64,000 bases of DNA from Anaerolineaceae bacterium. Lineage in GTDB: Bacteria > Chloroflexota > Anaerolineae > Anaerolineales > Villigracilaceae. A program made the position numbers and the translations under genes. Positions 15,069-24,583 of this stretch are shown piece after piece (the stretch's first letter is position 1; each line of letters opens with the position of its first letter). The notes beneath the pieces are model-generated. The model was not told the DNA's origin. It made no database searches and worked only from the letters and a program-made list of their open reading frames with translations. Location of the stretch: the NCBI GenBank assembly GCA_003598975.1, contig QZIJ01000074.1, forward strand, positions 1 to 64,000, read 5' to 3'.

Positions 15069-15461
15069 CTATTCCGTCGTTTTGCCGTCGAAGTGTTCGT
15101 TGTCCTTTTCCGCTTCGGCACGTGTATGGTGGACAACGCCGTCACGATGATTCGGCGGTGCATATAGCGTATAGAGTTTGAGTGGGACATTGCCGGTATT
15201 GATGATGTTGTGATTTGCTCCGGCAGGCACGAGCACGGCGAATCCCGCGCTGATCGCTGTGCGAACACCATCGAGAACGGCCTCTCCCGTACCTTCCTCC
15301 ACCCTAAAGAACTGATCGAGTTCATGCACCTCCATCCCGATCTCCTCTTTGGGCTTCAACGCCATGACAACCAGCTGACAGTTCCTGGCCGTGTAAAGCA
15401 CATGGCGAAAATCTTCATTCTTGACAGCGATTTCTTCGATGTTTTGTACAAAACCTTTCAT
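15069..15461 (-). CDS. Single-domain cupin protein
   Basis: 130 residues from the ATG at 15461 (GGAGTTACC upstream). The metal-binding cupin box 1 reads IGMEVHELDQFFRVEEGTGE and box 2 reads VPAGANHNIINTG. This is the small cupin type related to mannose-6-phosphate isomerase C-termini; many members have unknown substrates. It lies next to superoxide dismutase and may belong to the same oxidative-stress group, which is only inference. Confidence 0.85.
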   Translation of the reverse strand: MKGFVQNIEEIAVKNEDFRHVLYTARNCQLVVMALKPKEEIGMEVHELDQFFRVEEGTGEAVLDGVRTAISAGFAVLVPAGANHNIINTGNVPLKLYTLYAPPNHRDGVVHHTRAEAEKDNEHFDGKTTE

Positions 15462-15631
15462 GGTAACTCCTCCAGTTGACGACTTTAACATCGTCATTTG
15501 TTAATTTGCCTCACAGAAGAGGCATCTTTTTTCTGACGTCCAACACAAACCTTCATCGGTGCGCCGCTTGCGGACCAGCCGTTGAAGCAACATGTTATAC
15601 GGTGAATTCCGCAATCCTTTACGTGCCGTCA

Positions 15632-16273
15632 TCAGCTGACGTTCTGTAATGCAAATTCCCAGTTGATCAACTTGTCGAGCACGGCATTGGCATAGTCGGC
15701 ACGTCGGTTCTGATAATCCAGGTAGTAAGCATGCTCCCACACGTCAATAGTAAGTATTGGCGTGAAGCCCATTGTCATAGGGATATCGGCATTGGCGGTT
15801 TTCACCACCTTGAGCACGCCACTCGCGAGAACAAGCCAGGCCCAACCGCTCCCGAACTGTGATAGAGCTGTGCTGGCAAGCTCTTTCTTGCAGGCGTCAA
15901 CGCTTCCGAAAGATGCCTCGATTTTCTGCTTGAGCGCAGCAGGCGGTTCGCCACCTCCCCTGGGTGTAAGACTGTTCCAGTAGAACGTGTGGTTCCAGGT
16001 TTGTGCCGCGTTGTTGAAGATGGCAGTTTTTTCCGGCTTTCCTGCGGTACTGGTGATGATCTTCTCCAGGGTCAGGTCGGCATATTCTGTTCCAGCGATC
16101 AGCTTGTTCAGGTTGTCCACATAGCCTTTGTGGTGTTTCCCGAAATGAAAACTCATCGTTTTGGCTGTTATCACTGGCTCCAATGCGTTTTCCGCATACG
16201 GAAGGGGGAATAAGACGTGGGGCGAGGCTACGACTGGCGCGCTCGGGGAACTGTTATTATCTATCTTGTTCAT
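15632..16273 (-). CDS. Superoxide dismutase, Fe/Mn family
   Basis: 213 residues. The metal ligands are visible in [29 protein letters not shown] and [13 protein letters not shown] (Asp and His). The GGGGEPP-like segment and QFGSGWAWL are typical of Fe- or cambialistic enzymes. The N-terminus carries a ~20-residue Ser/Pro-rich extension before [10 protein letters not shown], without a clear signal peptide. It removes superoxide and probably acts in the cytoplasm. The 158 bases between it and the cupin gene show no feature. Confidence 0.93.
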   Translation of the reverse strand: MNKIDNNSSPSAPVVASPHVLFPLPYAENALEPVITAKTMSFHFGKHHKGYVDNLNKLIAGTEYADLTLEKIITSTAGKPEKTAIFNNAAQTWNHTFYWNSLTPRGGGEPPAALKQKIEASFGSVDACKKELASTALSQFGSGWAWLVLASGVLKVVKTANADIPMTMGFTPILTIDVWEHAYYLDYQNRRADYANAVLDKLINWEFALQNVS

Positions 16274-16358
16274 TTTGGTCTCCTTATGGTTCGTGGGTTT
16301 TCACGTGAATCCATTACTTCATTTTCTTGATCTCTGCTTCTGAAAAGGGTGATCTGTA

Positions 16359-17852
16359 TCAATTTTTGAATGAACCAACTTTCTTGAAATCAATAAACCC
16401 TTGCTGAACGTCAACGGATGTTAACTGCACCTGCACCCGTTCACCGACATCCATGCCTTCAAATCCCTTCACGAGTTTGCCTTCCACAGGGATTGTTAAG
16501 AGCCGAACCCATGTCCCCTTTTCGGAGGCGCCTGTGACGATCGAATCGAACTGTTCACCGACCCTGGATTCGAGCAGGAGCGCGGCTGCGGATTTTTCGA
16601 CGCGTCGCTCCACTTTGGTGGCCGCGTCTTCCGCCTCGGTGCAATGGGTGGCCAGATCATCCAACTCATTTTTGCTGTACGGCGAAGGCTCACCATTCAG
16701 AGCCGCTTTCAGCAAACGCTGGGTAAGCAGGTCGGGATAGCGGCGGTTTGGGGCAGTGGAGTGGGAATAATCCTTGACCGCTAGACCAAAATGGCCTGGG
16801 GCATCTCCATCAGGGAGTTCGGCGACGTACTCACCATTTCCTAAAAGTTTGATCACCGCCAGGGATAGATCGGGGAAGCGAAGCGGATCCGCGACCTTTT
16901 GCTTCACAAGAAACTCTTCCAATGCTTTTGAATCCGGGTCAGGCGGAAGATAAAATTTGTGATCCGCGGCAACTGCAACAATCCGTTCCCAGCGTTTCGG
17001 CGTTTGCACCACGCGGCGGATAGAGGGGAATTTCATTGCTGATAGGTAGCGTGCAGTCACACCGTTTGCCGCGATCATAAAATCCTCGATGATCTCCTTG
17101 GCGCGGTTCTTTTCCTCGATCTCGAGTAACTGAATTTGATCGCCGTCGAAGACCGGCTTGGCCTCAATGGTTTCCAAACTCAGCGCTCCGTTAACATGGC
17201 GAAGTTTCTTCATACTTTGGGCGGTTTTATCCTGCAATCGCAGATTTTCCTCGAGTCCGGGGGTGGAAGATACGGCTTCGGGTATTTCTTCATTTCCATC
17301 CAACCATGCGGCGATACTGTTGTAGGCTAACTTGGCATGATTGCGGACTCGCGCCCTATAAATCTGAGAATCCAGAAGAGACCCGTCTGTGTCAATTTCC
17401 ATTTCCATTACAAGGGCCAGGCGATCCTCGTTGAGATTTAGTGAAGTCAAGTCTGTGGAAAGTTTTTCGGGAAGCATCGGGAATATCTCGGCGGCAGTAT
17501 AGACCGAGGTGGTATTATTCCGGGCGTGATCATCAATTGCGGAGCCTTTTTTGACGAAAGAATCCACATCCGCGATCGCAACCATCACCATGACCTTACC
17601 ATTGGGCATGGCCTCGGCAACGGTGAGCTGGTCCAGGTCGCGCGAGTCATCGTTGTCAATGGAAGCCCACAGCAGGTCTCGCAGGTCGCGAAGCGGCTTG
17701 CCATCCGATGCCGCTGAACCTGAAAGCCGTTCAAGTTCGTCGAGCGCTTTGGCGGAAAAATCGGGGTGCAAACCGCGTTCGAGCATGGCCCGCCGCGCGA
17801 TGCTCTGCAACAGCCCGCGATGGTGTTGGTTATTGGGTTGCAACTTGTTCAT
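16359..17852 (-). CDS. RNB-domain 3'-5' exoribonuclease (RNase II family)
   Basis: 497 residues. The catalytic acidic cluster is SIDNDDSRDLDQL followed by AIADVDSFV; downstream NRRYPDLLTQR is the usual RNB box, and the C-terminus ends in an S1-like strand set (GTWVRLLTIPVEGKLVKG). It degrades single-stranded RNA. It lacks the N-terminal cold-shock domains of RNase R, so it is a short form common outside Proteobacteria. It stands alone between the dismutase and a diguanylate cyclase. Confidence 0.9.
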   Translation of the reverse strand: MNKLQPNNQHHRGLLQSIARRAMLERGLHPDFSAKALDELERLSGSAASDGKPLRDLRDLLWASIDNDDSRDLDQLTVAEAMPNGKVMVMVAIADVDSFVKKGSAIDDHARNNTTSVYTAAEIFPMLPEKLSTDLTSLNLNEDRLALVMEMEIDTDGSLLDSQIYRARVRNHAKLAYNSIAAWLDGNEEIPEAVSSTPGLEENLRLQDKTAQSMKKLRHVNGALSLETIEAKPVFDGDQIQLLEIEEKNRAKEIIEDFMIAANGVTARYLSAMKFPSIRRVVQTPKRWERIVAVAADHKFYLPPDPDSKALEEFLVKQKVADPLRFPDLSLAVIKLLGNGEYVAELPDGDAPGHFGLAVKDYSHSTAPNRRYPDLLTQRLLKAALNGEPSPYSKNELDDLATHCTEAEDAATKVERRVEKSAAALLLESRVGEQFDSIVTGASEKGTWVRLLTIPVEGKLVKGFEGMDVGERVQVQLTSVDVQQGFIDFKKVGSFKN

Positions 17853-17890
17853 GTACTGTTCCTCTTACGCCACTTTGATCTCATTGCCGG

Positions 17891-19636
17891 TTATAACTTG
17901 ATAATCAGTCCGTCTGTCTCTGCTTGTTCTTCCCTACCCATCTCTATCCGGTTACGCCCGGTCTGCTTAGCGCGGTACAGCGCCATATCCGCCGAGCGGA
18001 TTACTGCCATGCCCGTTGAGCCATGATCCGGGTACAGCGCCACGCCGAACGACAGGGTGAGGCCCTCCAGCAGTTGACCGTTATGCTGGATGCGCAGTTG
18101 TTTGAGCCCATCCTGTAATAATTCAGCGCGAGTGCGCGTTGTCAGCAGTGTTGCCCCTGGAAGGATGAGAATAAACTCTTCCCCGCCGAATCGGCAGGCA
18201 ATATCTTCACGGCGTATGTGTGCAAGCAGAAAGCTGCCCAATTCACTCAGCGCCGCGTCCCCCGCCTCGTGGCCATAGTTATCATTGATTGCTTTGAAGA
18301 AATCAATGTCAATCATGATGATCCCCACCGGTTGATGGTTACGCTGCGCCCGTTGAACTTCCCGTTCCAATGTTTCTTCGAGGTACCGCCGGTTGAACAG
18401 TCCGGTGAGCGGGTCGCGGATCGCTTGCTGGCGCAGTGTTTCGCTCAAATTCAGGTTGGCCAATGCCAACGCGGTGGTGTCAGCCACGGTGAGCGCCAAT
18501 TGCTGTTTGGCCAGGGTCATGTGGAGGTCGCTTTTGTCCTCGTTCTGCAAAGACAAAACACCGACTGTTTTTCCATGGGCTATCAAAGGTATGCACATGT
18601 GGGCGGCGGCGAGGCCGTCAACTGAATGAGAACAATGGCTGGGATATCCCACTTCAGCCAAATGTGCCTGACCGTTCTGCAGAACCGGGCAATCGTTCGG
18701 CAAGAATGCAGTCAGGGTGTTTTGGGCTGGAGAGATTCCCCAAACAACCACGGGTTCGCAAATATCCTGCGAAGGGTTGAGCCTGAATAACGTGCCTGCT
18801 TCCTCGGGGAATAACTGGGCGCAGGCTTGCTCGGCGATGGCATAGACTTCTTCAGTCGTGAGGCTGGCCTGGAACGACGCAACCATCTTGTTGAGCAGGG
18901 AAATTTCGAGGTTGCGCTGTTCCAGTTCCGTCAGATTGCGCACTAATATTTCGCTGGCATCCAGTAATGCATCTTCCGTACTCTTGCGGTCGGTAACATC
19001 ACGCGCCACCCATAGCGTGCTGTTCTCAGTCATGGAAGAGATGAAAGTCTCAAACCAGAGCGGATGTTCGCCAATGGTCAGTTTATATTCAACCTTGAGA
19101 GTCTGTTGCGTCTCCAACACTTTTTGGACGCTGGAAAGAAGTGTTTCGGCCTCTTCCGGCGGGAAGACATCCCGCAAGGTTTTGCCCAGCAGTTCCTTGG
19201 GCGGTTTGTAGAGCAAGCCGGGGTCGGTGGGGGCGATCTTGCGATAGACGCCGTCGCGGTCTATCACCAACACCACATCATGCATGGAGGCAAACAGAGC
19301 GCGCAGTTCGATCTCGGAGTCGGCCAATTGTTGTTCCGCCTGTTTGCGCTCGGCGAGTTCGGTATTCAATTGACTATTTACAGAATATAGTTGATTCGCG
19401 ATATATCGGGCATATATTGTATTAGCCAGGATTATCACAACGATGATTGTTCGCACATAGATTTCATATGGCTCAGGATCTAACAGTTGACTGAGGAATG
19501 TTCCCTCACGAAACAAGTAAGCATCTATGAGGATGTCCACACACCAAAAAAGCAGGATGAAACCAACCCCGACAAAAACTATCCTCCTACCAGTGGTTTT
19601 GAAGATTTTTTCTTGCATTATCTTTTCTTCTCGCAT
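17891..19636 (-). CDS. Membrane diguanylate cyclase with PAS and GAF domains
   Basis: 581 residues: two N-terminal membrane helices (residues ~18-38 and 60-80), a short coiled coil, a PAS domain (EIELRALFASMHDVVLVID), a GAF domain (VYAIAEQACAQLFPEEAGTL) and a C-terminal GGDEF domain with the intact active-site motif FGGEEF. It makes cyclic di-GMP in response to an unknown signal. A start at 19618 (MQEKIFK) is also possible. It fits with the second GGDEF protein and the HD-GYP protein at 43-47 kb. Confidence 0.9.
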   Translation of the reverse strand: MREEKIMQEKIFKTTGRRIVFVGVGFILLFWCVDILIDAYLFREGTFLSQLLDPEPYEIYVRTIIVVIILANTIYARYIANQLYSVNSQLNTELAERKQAEQQLADSEIELRALFASMHDVVLVIDRDGVYRKIAPTDPGLLYKPPKELLGKTLRDVFPPEEAETLLSSVQKVLETQQTLKVEYKLTIGEHPLWFETFISSMTENSTLWVARDVTDRKSTEDALLDASEILVRNLTELEQRNLEISLLNKMVASFQASLTTEEVYAIAEQACAQLFPEEAGTLFRLNPSQDICEPVVVWGISPAQNTLTAFLPNDCPVLQNGQAHLAEVGYPSHCSHSVDGLAAAHMCIPLIAHGKTVGVLSLQNEDKSDLHMTLAKQQLALTVADTTALALANLNLSETLRQQAIRDPLTGLFNRRYLEETLEREVQRAQRNHQPVGIIMIDIDFFKAINDNYGHEAGDAALSELGSFLLAHIRREDIACRFGGEEFILILPGATLLTTRTRAELLQDGLKQLRIQHNGQLLEGLTLSFGVALYPDHGSTGMAVIRSADMALYRAKQTGRNRIEMGREEQAETDGLIIKL

Positions 19637-19852
19637 TATTTTGTAAACAGTTCACAGCATTCGAAGACACGATGGGTAATGGATAGTTACAATTACAATT
19701 CACATCTTCCGACTGTCTTCAAGAGCCGCGAGACGCGAGGCGTATCATAACGTGCCATAGGCGCAAACGGCTTTGTCAAACGCTAGTACCGGCGTATCTT
19801 GGGGATGTAAAAATAAAGCTTGTTAATTGTCAATCATTTAAACCTTTCACGC

Positions 19853-21331
19853 TCAACCAACATGCAGTTCGGCCACCTGGCGGAAATGGAAACCGTAGAT
19901 TGCAAACGTGATCGCTAGGGGAAACAGACGCGGACGCCGGAACAGGGTCCAGAAAAAGAGCCGCCAGTAGTGGGCGCGTTCGACGCCGCGGATACCCAAT
20001 TCGTAAATGGACCGCCACAGCGCCAGGATATATTGCGGATCCCATTGTGCTCTGATCCTGTGCGGCTGGTATTCGCGAAGGAAGGTCAAAACACGCTCAT
20101 AATAAAATTTAGGCGCGTAGAGATGGTGCAGAACCTTACGATAACCTTCCCGGAGTGGTTCCAGCCCCATCTTGGGAATGATGTTGGTCGAGCCATCCAC
20201 GTTATCGCCTGAAAATTCTTTGACCAGGCGGCCCTCCTTTTGCATACGCTCGTACAGCCGCGTTCCCAAAGGAGCCTGCAATAACCCGACCATGGCTGTC
20301 ACAATGCCGCTTTTTTGAATGAAGTCAATTTGCTGTTGGAAAATCGAAGGGGAATCATTGTCAAATCCAACGATGAAACCACCCTGTACTTGAAGACCGG
20401 CGCGCTGGAGTTGTTTGACGCTCTCCACCAGGTCGCGTCCCTTGTTTTGACTCTTACTGCACTCGGTCAGACTATCTACATTGGGCGTTTCAATCCCGAC
20501 AAATATCGTATCGAACCCAGCCTCCACCATCAACTGCATCAGTTGCGGGTCATCCGCCAGGTTAATGGAGGCTTCCGTGCTGAACGGCATGCCGGTTTTT
20601 CCCTTGCGCCATTCGATCAACGCTGGAAGCAATTCGGTCTTGATCTGCTTTTTGTTTCCGATAAAGTTGTCATCCACGAAAAAAATGCTCTTGCGCCAGC
20701 CAAGCGCATAGATGGTATTCAACTCGGCAATGATCTGTGCGGCGGTCTTGGTGCGCGGGCGATGCCCCAGCAACGCAGTCACATTGCAAAAGTCACAGTT
20801 GAAAGGACAGCCGCGCGAAAACTGAATACTGATCGTCTCGTAATGTCTGAGATCCGCCAGTTCCCAAAGCGGGATGGGGGTTTGGTGGATATCGGGGAAT
20901 TCCTCGGACGAGTAAACGCGTCGAGCCTGACCCGCTAACAGGTCCCGCACAAACGGCGCTAACGTCTCCTCAGCTTCGTTCAAGACAAAATGATCCACGT
21001 CTGGGAATTGCTCGTGTTCCATTGTGAAAAGTGGTCCCCCTGCTACCACTTGCACGCTGGCTGATTTACAGCGGTGGATTACAGCGCGCGCTGATTCGCG
21101 CTGTACTATCATAGCGCTGATGAAAACATAATCAGCCCATGCCAAATCTTCATTCGTGAGGCTGGATACATTGAGGTCAACAAGCCGTTTTTCCCACTCA
21201 GCAGGCAGCATGGCTGCAACGGTCAACAGACCCAGAGGGGGCGCGCCGGCCTTTTTTCGAATAAATTTGAGCGCGTGTTTGAAACTCCAAAAAGTGTCTG
21301 GAAATTCGGGATAAACGAGTAGGATTTTCAT
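19853..21331 (-). CDS. B12-binding-domain radical SAM protein (DUF4070 type)
   Basis: 492 residues. An N-terminal cobalamin-binding-like domain (MKILLVYPEFPDTFWSFK, VVAGGPLFT) precedes the radical SAM cluster motif CPFNCDFC and a C-terminal DUF4070-like part (PLREGYRKVLHHLYAPKFYYER). Members include HpnP hopanoid methylases and uncharacterised proteins. The classical B12 DxHxxG motif is not evident, so cobalamin may not be bound in the base-off manner. The substrate is unknown; a lipid is possible. Confidence 0.85.
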   Translation of the reverse strand: MKILLVYPEFPDTFWSFKHALKFIRKKAGAPPLGLLTVAAMLPAEWEKRLVDLNVSSLTNEDLAWADYVFISAMIVQRESARAVIHRCKSASVQVVAGGPLFTMEHEQFPDVDHFVLNEAEETLAPFVRDLLAGQARRVYSSEEFPDIHQTPIPLWELADLRHYETISIQFSRGCPFNCDFCNVTALLGHRPRTKTAAQIIAELNTIYALGWRKSIFFVDDNFIGNKKQIKTELLPALIEWRKGKTGMPFSTEASINLADDPQLMQLMVEAGFDTIFVGIETPNVDSLTECSKSQNKGRDLVESVKQLQRAGLQVQGGFIVGFDNDSPSIFQQQIDFIQKSGIVTAMVGLLQAPLGTRLYERMQKEGRLVKEFSGDNVDGSTNIIPKMGLEPLREGYRKVLHHLYAPKFYYERVLTFLREYQPHRIRAQWDPQYILALWRSIYELGIRGVERAHYWRLFFWTLFRRPRLFPLAITFAIYGFHFRQVAELHVG

Positions 21332-21350
21332 ACCTACCTCCTTTCAAAGT

Positions 21351-21551
21351 CTAATCTCCCTTTTTACGTTTTTTATTCGATTCGGCCGGGGGATTCGTCC
21401 CTCCCCTGTTGGGTGCGCCGCTCTTGTCTTTCACGAGCGAATGTACAGGCGAGCTGTCACCAGTGCGGGTATTGGAATATCCGCCAATGCTGTCTGTGGA
21501 AATTGGTCTTGATTTTTTAGGCTTGCGTATGCTGACACCTTTGCGTCCCAT
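21351..21551 (-). CDS. Small basic protein (66 aa), unknown
   Basis: AGGAG lies ahead of the ATG. The peptide is Lys/Arg/Ser/Gly-rich and looks disordered (MGRKGVSIRKPKKSRPISTD, with a KKRKKGD tail). It could bind nucleic acid. It lies between the radical SAM gene and the lipoprotein pair. Confidence 0.5.
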   Translation of the reverse strand: MGRKGVSIRKPKKSRPISTDSIGGYSNTRTGDSSPVHSLVKDKSGAPNRGGTNPPAESNKKRKKGD

Positions 21552-21610
21552 GTTTTCTCCTAAATCGATAATTTTTTAAATCTCTGGTTGGGTCATGCCG
21601 ATACTTGAAA

Positions 21611-22315
21611 CTAACCATCCGTCTTTTCGAATAACTCCCTGATGTGTTTGATTCTCCGCCGAAATACTTCGTGTTCCTCGACGACCCGTTTATTGAATTT
21701 ATCTTCATCGATAATCACGATGTCGGGCAGATCTTGCGCAGAGAGCCGTGAGGCGACATCGTCTCTAAGTTTTATATCGTCAAATATTTTCAAGAAAGCT
21801 CCGACACCCTGGCGCACCAGCAGTTGATCATCAACCATTGCAGTGTTGACAGGCGGGGCAGGCGTGACTTGCTGGTTTATCCATCCTGGTGCGGGCTCCT
21901 CTTTGTAGACGACACCAACCAACAGCCTGTCGCCATCCAGGAAAGGGAAGTCGATATGCGTCGGTAGTTTGCCGAGCGAGCCGCGGTCCAGGACAAAGGC
22001 ATAGCGCAGATCATCACTGTTGCAGGATACTATTTGCACTTGCAGTTCGTTTGCGAGATCATGTAATACGCGTGGATCGAAGTAGTCTTTGAAGGGGATG
22101 GATGTATGCGCAGCAATATGTTTTTTGTTAAGTACGCCAAATAGCACGATCATGTTGGTGTCCGGATCTTGCGTTAATCGCCAGCGTTTAAATCGCGGCA
22201 ACAACCCCCATTTTGTCATAACGGTTGCTACTTGAGTTCTGATGCGCCGAACTTTTTGATCGAAATATCGCGGATCAATTATTTGTGTCATCATTTTCAT
22301 TATCTTTCTCATCAT
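21611..22315 (-). CDS. Uncharacterised cytoplasmic protein (~234 aa)
   Basis: The gene starts inside the 3' end of the lipoprotein gene (ends 22275), with several possible ATGs between 22315 and 22291; MTQIIDPRYF at 22291 is a plausible start. There is no signal or membrane segment. The sequence mixes a strand-rich part (NMIVLFGVLNKKHIAAHTS, LRYAFVLDRGSLGKLP) and a charged helical C-terminus (FNKRVVEEHEVFRRRIKHIR). The overlap suggests it works with the membrane lipoprotein. No family is recognised. Confidence 0.65.
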   Translation of the reverse strand: MMRKIMKMMTQIIDPRYFDQKVRRIRTQVATVMTKWGLLPRFKRWRLTQDPDTNMIVLFGVLNKKHIAAHTSIPFKDYFDPRVLHDLANELQVQIVSCNSDDLRYAFVLDRGSLGKLPTHIDFPFLDGDRLLVGVVYKEEPAPGWINQQVTPAPPVNTAMVDDQLLVRQGVGAFLKIFDDIKLRDDVASRLSAQDLPDIVIIDEDKFNKRVVEEHEVFRRRIKHIRELFEKTDG

Positions 22316-23225
22316 TTATCTGCAATTGATCTTTGACTTCATCCAGCCATTGGCGCACCTGATCATCCGGCTTCGTGACCTGATAACCGTCATCGATAAT
22401 TACACTTTCAAGATAGGGTGGCTCATGGTGATGATGAGGTAGGACTTCAACCGCGGGTGCCGGCAACTTTTCAATCGGTTCTTCGAGAATCCGCTGGTTG
22501 GCTTGTTTGATTTTTAGCCAGCGCCAGAACCCCCAGATGGTCAGACCCGCCAACAGGATAAGGAAGATCGGAAAGCACCACGTCCAGAGAAAAGCAATCG
22601 GTCCGCGTTGTTGTTCATCGCGCTGTCGTTCTTGGTCAGCATACCATTGTGATGTTGCGGCGGCGGACTGGGTTTGAGTGGCGATATTATTGGCAATGGC
22701 AGTCTGAGTACTTGCAGCAAGTTCGTCTTTATTTTGTTGATTCACCAGGGCTTGCGCGTTAGTAGTCGCCAGGTCAGCCATTTGAGTCTGGCGAATCGCA
22801 TCCTGGGTCAGCGCGGCGCTCTGGGTTGCCCCGGCCGAATCCAGAGTTGCCTGTGCATTGGCGCGCTCGATTGCCGCGGTGGCCGCGATCTGAGCTGCAA
22901 TAATATTGGCATTGTTTTGCTCCTGGGTTTGGGCGGCACTCAAGGTTGCGTTGGCTGAATTTATGGTTGCCTGTGCGTTGGCACGCATAATTTCAGCAGT
23001 GGCCGCCGCCTGAGCATCAGCACCACTTTTTTCCTGGGTCAGCAAGGCCGCCAGGGTTGCTTGTGCGCATGCCTCGCAGGGGACATCTGTTTGTAACGGC
23101 GTAGCCAACAACATCCTGTCCGCGGACGGAGTATCTGGCTGCGTTCCACAGGCGGCCAGGGTGAGTGACATTAATAACAATGCCCAAATAATTGCAATAT
23201 GTAGATCGCGGTGCAAAGTATGCAT
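22275..23225 (-). CDS. Ala-rich coiled-coil lipoprotein with second membrane helix
   Basis: 316 residues. A signal peptide ends in the lipobox LTLAACG. Residues ~50-190 are a long Ala/Gln/Thr-rich helix with repeated RANAQAT and TQxQN-like units, likely an extracytoplasmic coiled coil. A strong membrane helix follows (~residues 210-232: FLWTWCFPIFLILLAGLTIW), then a charged tail with a HHHH tract. It would be tethered at the N-terminus by lipid and span the membrane once. Function unknown; the overlapping downstream gene may encode a cytoplasmic partner. Confidence 0.75.
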   Translation of the reverse strand: MHTLHRDLHIAIIWALLLMSLTLAACGTQPDTPSADRMLLATPLQTDVPCEACAQATLAALLTQEKSGADAQAAATAEIMRANAQATINSANATLSAAQTQEQNNANIIAAQIAATAAIERANAQATLDSAGATQSAALTQDAIRQTQMADLATTNAQALVNQQNKDELAASTQTAIANNIATQTQSAAATSQWYADQERQRDEQQRGPIAFLWTWCFPIFLILLAGLTIWGFWRWLKIKQANQRILEEPIEKLPAPAVEVLPHHHHEPPYLESVIIDDGYQVTKPDDQVRQWLDEVKDQLQINDEKDNENDDTNN

Positions 23226-23301
23226 GTTATTACTTCAATCCGGCAACAAGAAGAAGGTACCAGCTGTTATCAGCAGGACCACCTGATTAGTTGACGGGAA
23301 C

Positions 23302-23610
23302 TTATACGGCATCTTTCAGGGTTTTGAGAATCATCACTCTTATCACCTTGTGAGCCGGTTTGGCCTTGTAGATCATTGGCTCCTTGGTAAATGGGTTAAC
23401 GCCCTCGTGCTGGGGCGTGGCAGGCTTATCAACAACTTTCAGCCTAAGCAGGCCAGGGATAAGAACCTCGCCCGGCCCCCCCTTGCCAAGTTGCTCGGCA
23501 ACCATTGCGTTGATCGTATCGAGCGCTGACGTGGCTTGATTCTTGTTGAGGCCGCTTTTCTCGGCCAGGATAGTCACGAATTGTGACTTGCTCATTCTTT
23601 TTTCAGTCAT
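23302..23610 (-). CDS. HU-family DNA-binding protein
   Basis: 102 residues, close to the usual HU length. The order SKSQFVTILAEKSGLNKNQA, the saddle segment PGLLRLKVVDKPA, the arm-tip GVNPFTKEPM and the terminal LKDAV match HU/IHF proteins. It bends DNA and shapes the nucleoid. The arm differs from standard HU (NPFTKEP in place of NPQTGE), so it is probably a specialised stress-linked copy. GGAG precedes the ATG. Confidence 0.85.
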   Translation of the reverse strand: MTEKRMSKSQFVTILAEKSGLNKNQATSALDTINAMVAEQLGKGGPGEVLIPGLLRLKVVDKPATPQHEGVNPFTKEPMIYKAKPAHKVIRVMILKTLKDAV

Positions 23611-23660
23611 TCCGTATCTCCTTTGTTTCTCAATCGTTCTTTTGATGGTAAGGAAAATTT

Positions 23661-24200
23661 TTATTTCGCGTCGGATCGCGAAATTTCCTTCACCATGGTA
23701 GCGGTTTTTTCAGGCTGATTAACGCGCGTTGCCACATCTGCCTGGGCAATAATTCCCAGGATCTTGTTATCATTGTCCACGACAGGGATGCGGCGTAATT
23801 GATGCTCGGACATTGCATCCAGTGCTTTCTGCAGAACATCGTCAGCATGGCAAGCCACCACTTTACGCGTCATCACTGCATCCACTTTTGTGGATTTGGC
23901 ATCGCGCCCTTCAGCCACGATCATCAAGGCCAGGTCGCGATCGGTCACGATACCGACCAATTTTCGAGTCTGCTCGTTGTCAATCACAGGGATCGAACCG
24001 ACGTTCCCGCTCTTCATCAGTTCCGCTGCTTTCGCCACCGTATCATTGGGCAGGCAACAGACTGGGGTTTTCGTCATTACTTCATTACACGTTTTCATAA
24101 AGGATACTTCTGCGAAACGGAATTTTTTATGCTTTTGGTTATATAACAAAACGCCGATCGAAAGTAGGAATACTAGAGTTACAACAATGACGTATAACAT
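23661..24200 (-). CDS. Membrane-anchored CBS-pair protein
   Basis: 179 residues: one N-terminal helix (MLYVIVVTLVFLLSIGVLLY), then two CBS motifs (MTKTPVCCLPNDTVAKAAEL and the second at VMTRKVVACHADDVLQKALD). The AAAGGAG at 24207-24213 supports the upstream start rather than the internal MKTCNEVMT. CBS pairs bind adenosine nucleotides and regulate partners; here no catalytic domain is attached. It resembles stress-linked CBS proteins. Confidence 0.85.
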   Translation of the reverse strand: MLYVIVVTLVFLLSIGVLLYNQKHKKFRFAEVSFMKTCNEVMTKTPVCCLPNDTVAKAAELMKSGNVGSIPVIDNEQTRKLVGIVTDRDLALMIVAEGRDAKSTKVDAVMTRKVVACHADDVLQKALDAMSEHQLRRIPVVDNDNKILGIIAQADVATRVNQPEKTATMVKEISRSDAK

Positions 24201-24229
24201 TGGAAAACTCCTTTCCCGTATAGCATACG

Positions 24230-24256
24230 AAGGGGCAGCCGGACCGGCTGTCCCTT
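24230..24256 (-). other. GC-rich hairpin between the lmo0937-like and CBS genes
   Basis: AAGGGGCAGCC can pair with GGCTGTCCCTT across a small loop. No T-run follows, and the ribosome-binding site of the CBS gene lies 17 bases away, so it may attenuate or stabilise the transcript. Confidence 0.4.
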
Positions 24257-24282
24257 CACTTTCAACTACACGCTCAGCGGAT

Positions 24283-24441
24283 CTAGATGACCCCTAACAG
24301 ATTTAATACGACGAGGATGATCGCGATGACAATCAGAGTATGAATCCAACTGCCCGTTTTCGGGAAGCTGGGACTGATATTGCTGCCCAAAAAGCCGAGC
24401 AGCCACAGAATGACCAGAATTACGATGATAGTCCACAACAT
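24283..24441 (-). CDS. Lmo0937-type small membrane protein (52 aa)
   Basis: Strong AAAGGAG ahead of ATG 24441. The peptide is MLWTIIVILVILWLLGFLG, a short polar turn (SNISPSFPKTG), then IHTLIVIAIILVVLNLLG: two helices as in the lmo0937 family, which is common in stress loci. Its promoter is the first copy of the shared bipartite palindrome, giving a leader of about 30 nt. Confidence 0.75.
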   Translation of the reverse strand: MLWTIIVILVILWLLGFLGSNISPSFPKTGSWIHTLIVIAIILVVLNLLGVI

Positions 24442-24477
24442 GTTATTTCTCCTTTTTGAGCTCTTTGCTCAATATTC

Positions 24478-24546
24478 ATTCTACAACAACCACTCCCCAG
24501 TCACATCCATCGGCTGGGGAGTGTTGTTCTCCGCCACTTGGGGGAG
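24478..24546 (-). promoter_or_regulatory. Shared bipartite promoter element, copy 1
   Basis: Read on the - strand: box P1 CTCCCCCAAGTGGCGGAG, 6 bases, box P2 with arms ACTCCCCAG and CTGGGGAGT around GATGGATG, then -10 TAGAAT (24478-24483). GGATG to -10 is exactly 20 bases. It precedes the 52-aa membrane gene. Confidence 0.75.
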
Positions 24547-24583
24547 AAGATCAGAAGCAGGTATTGGCTGATTCGAAAACCTA

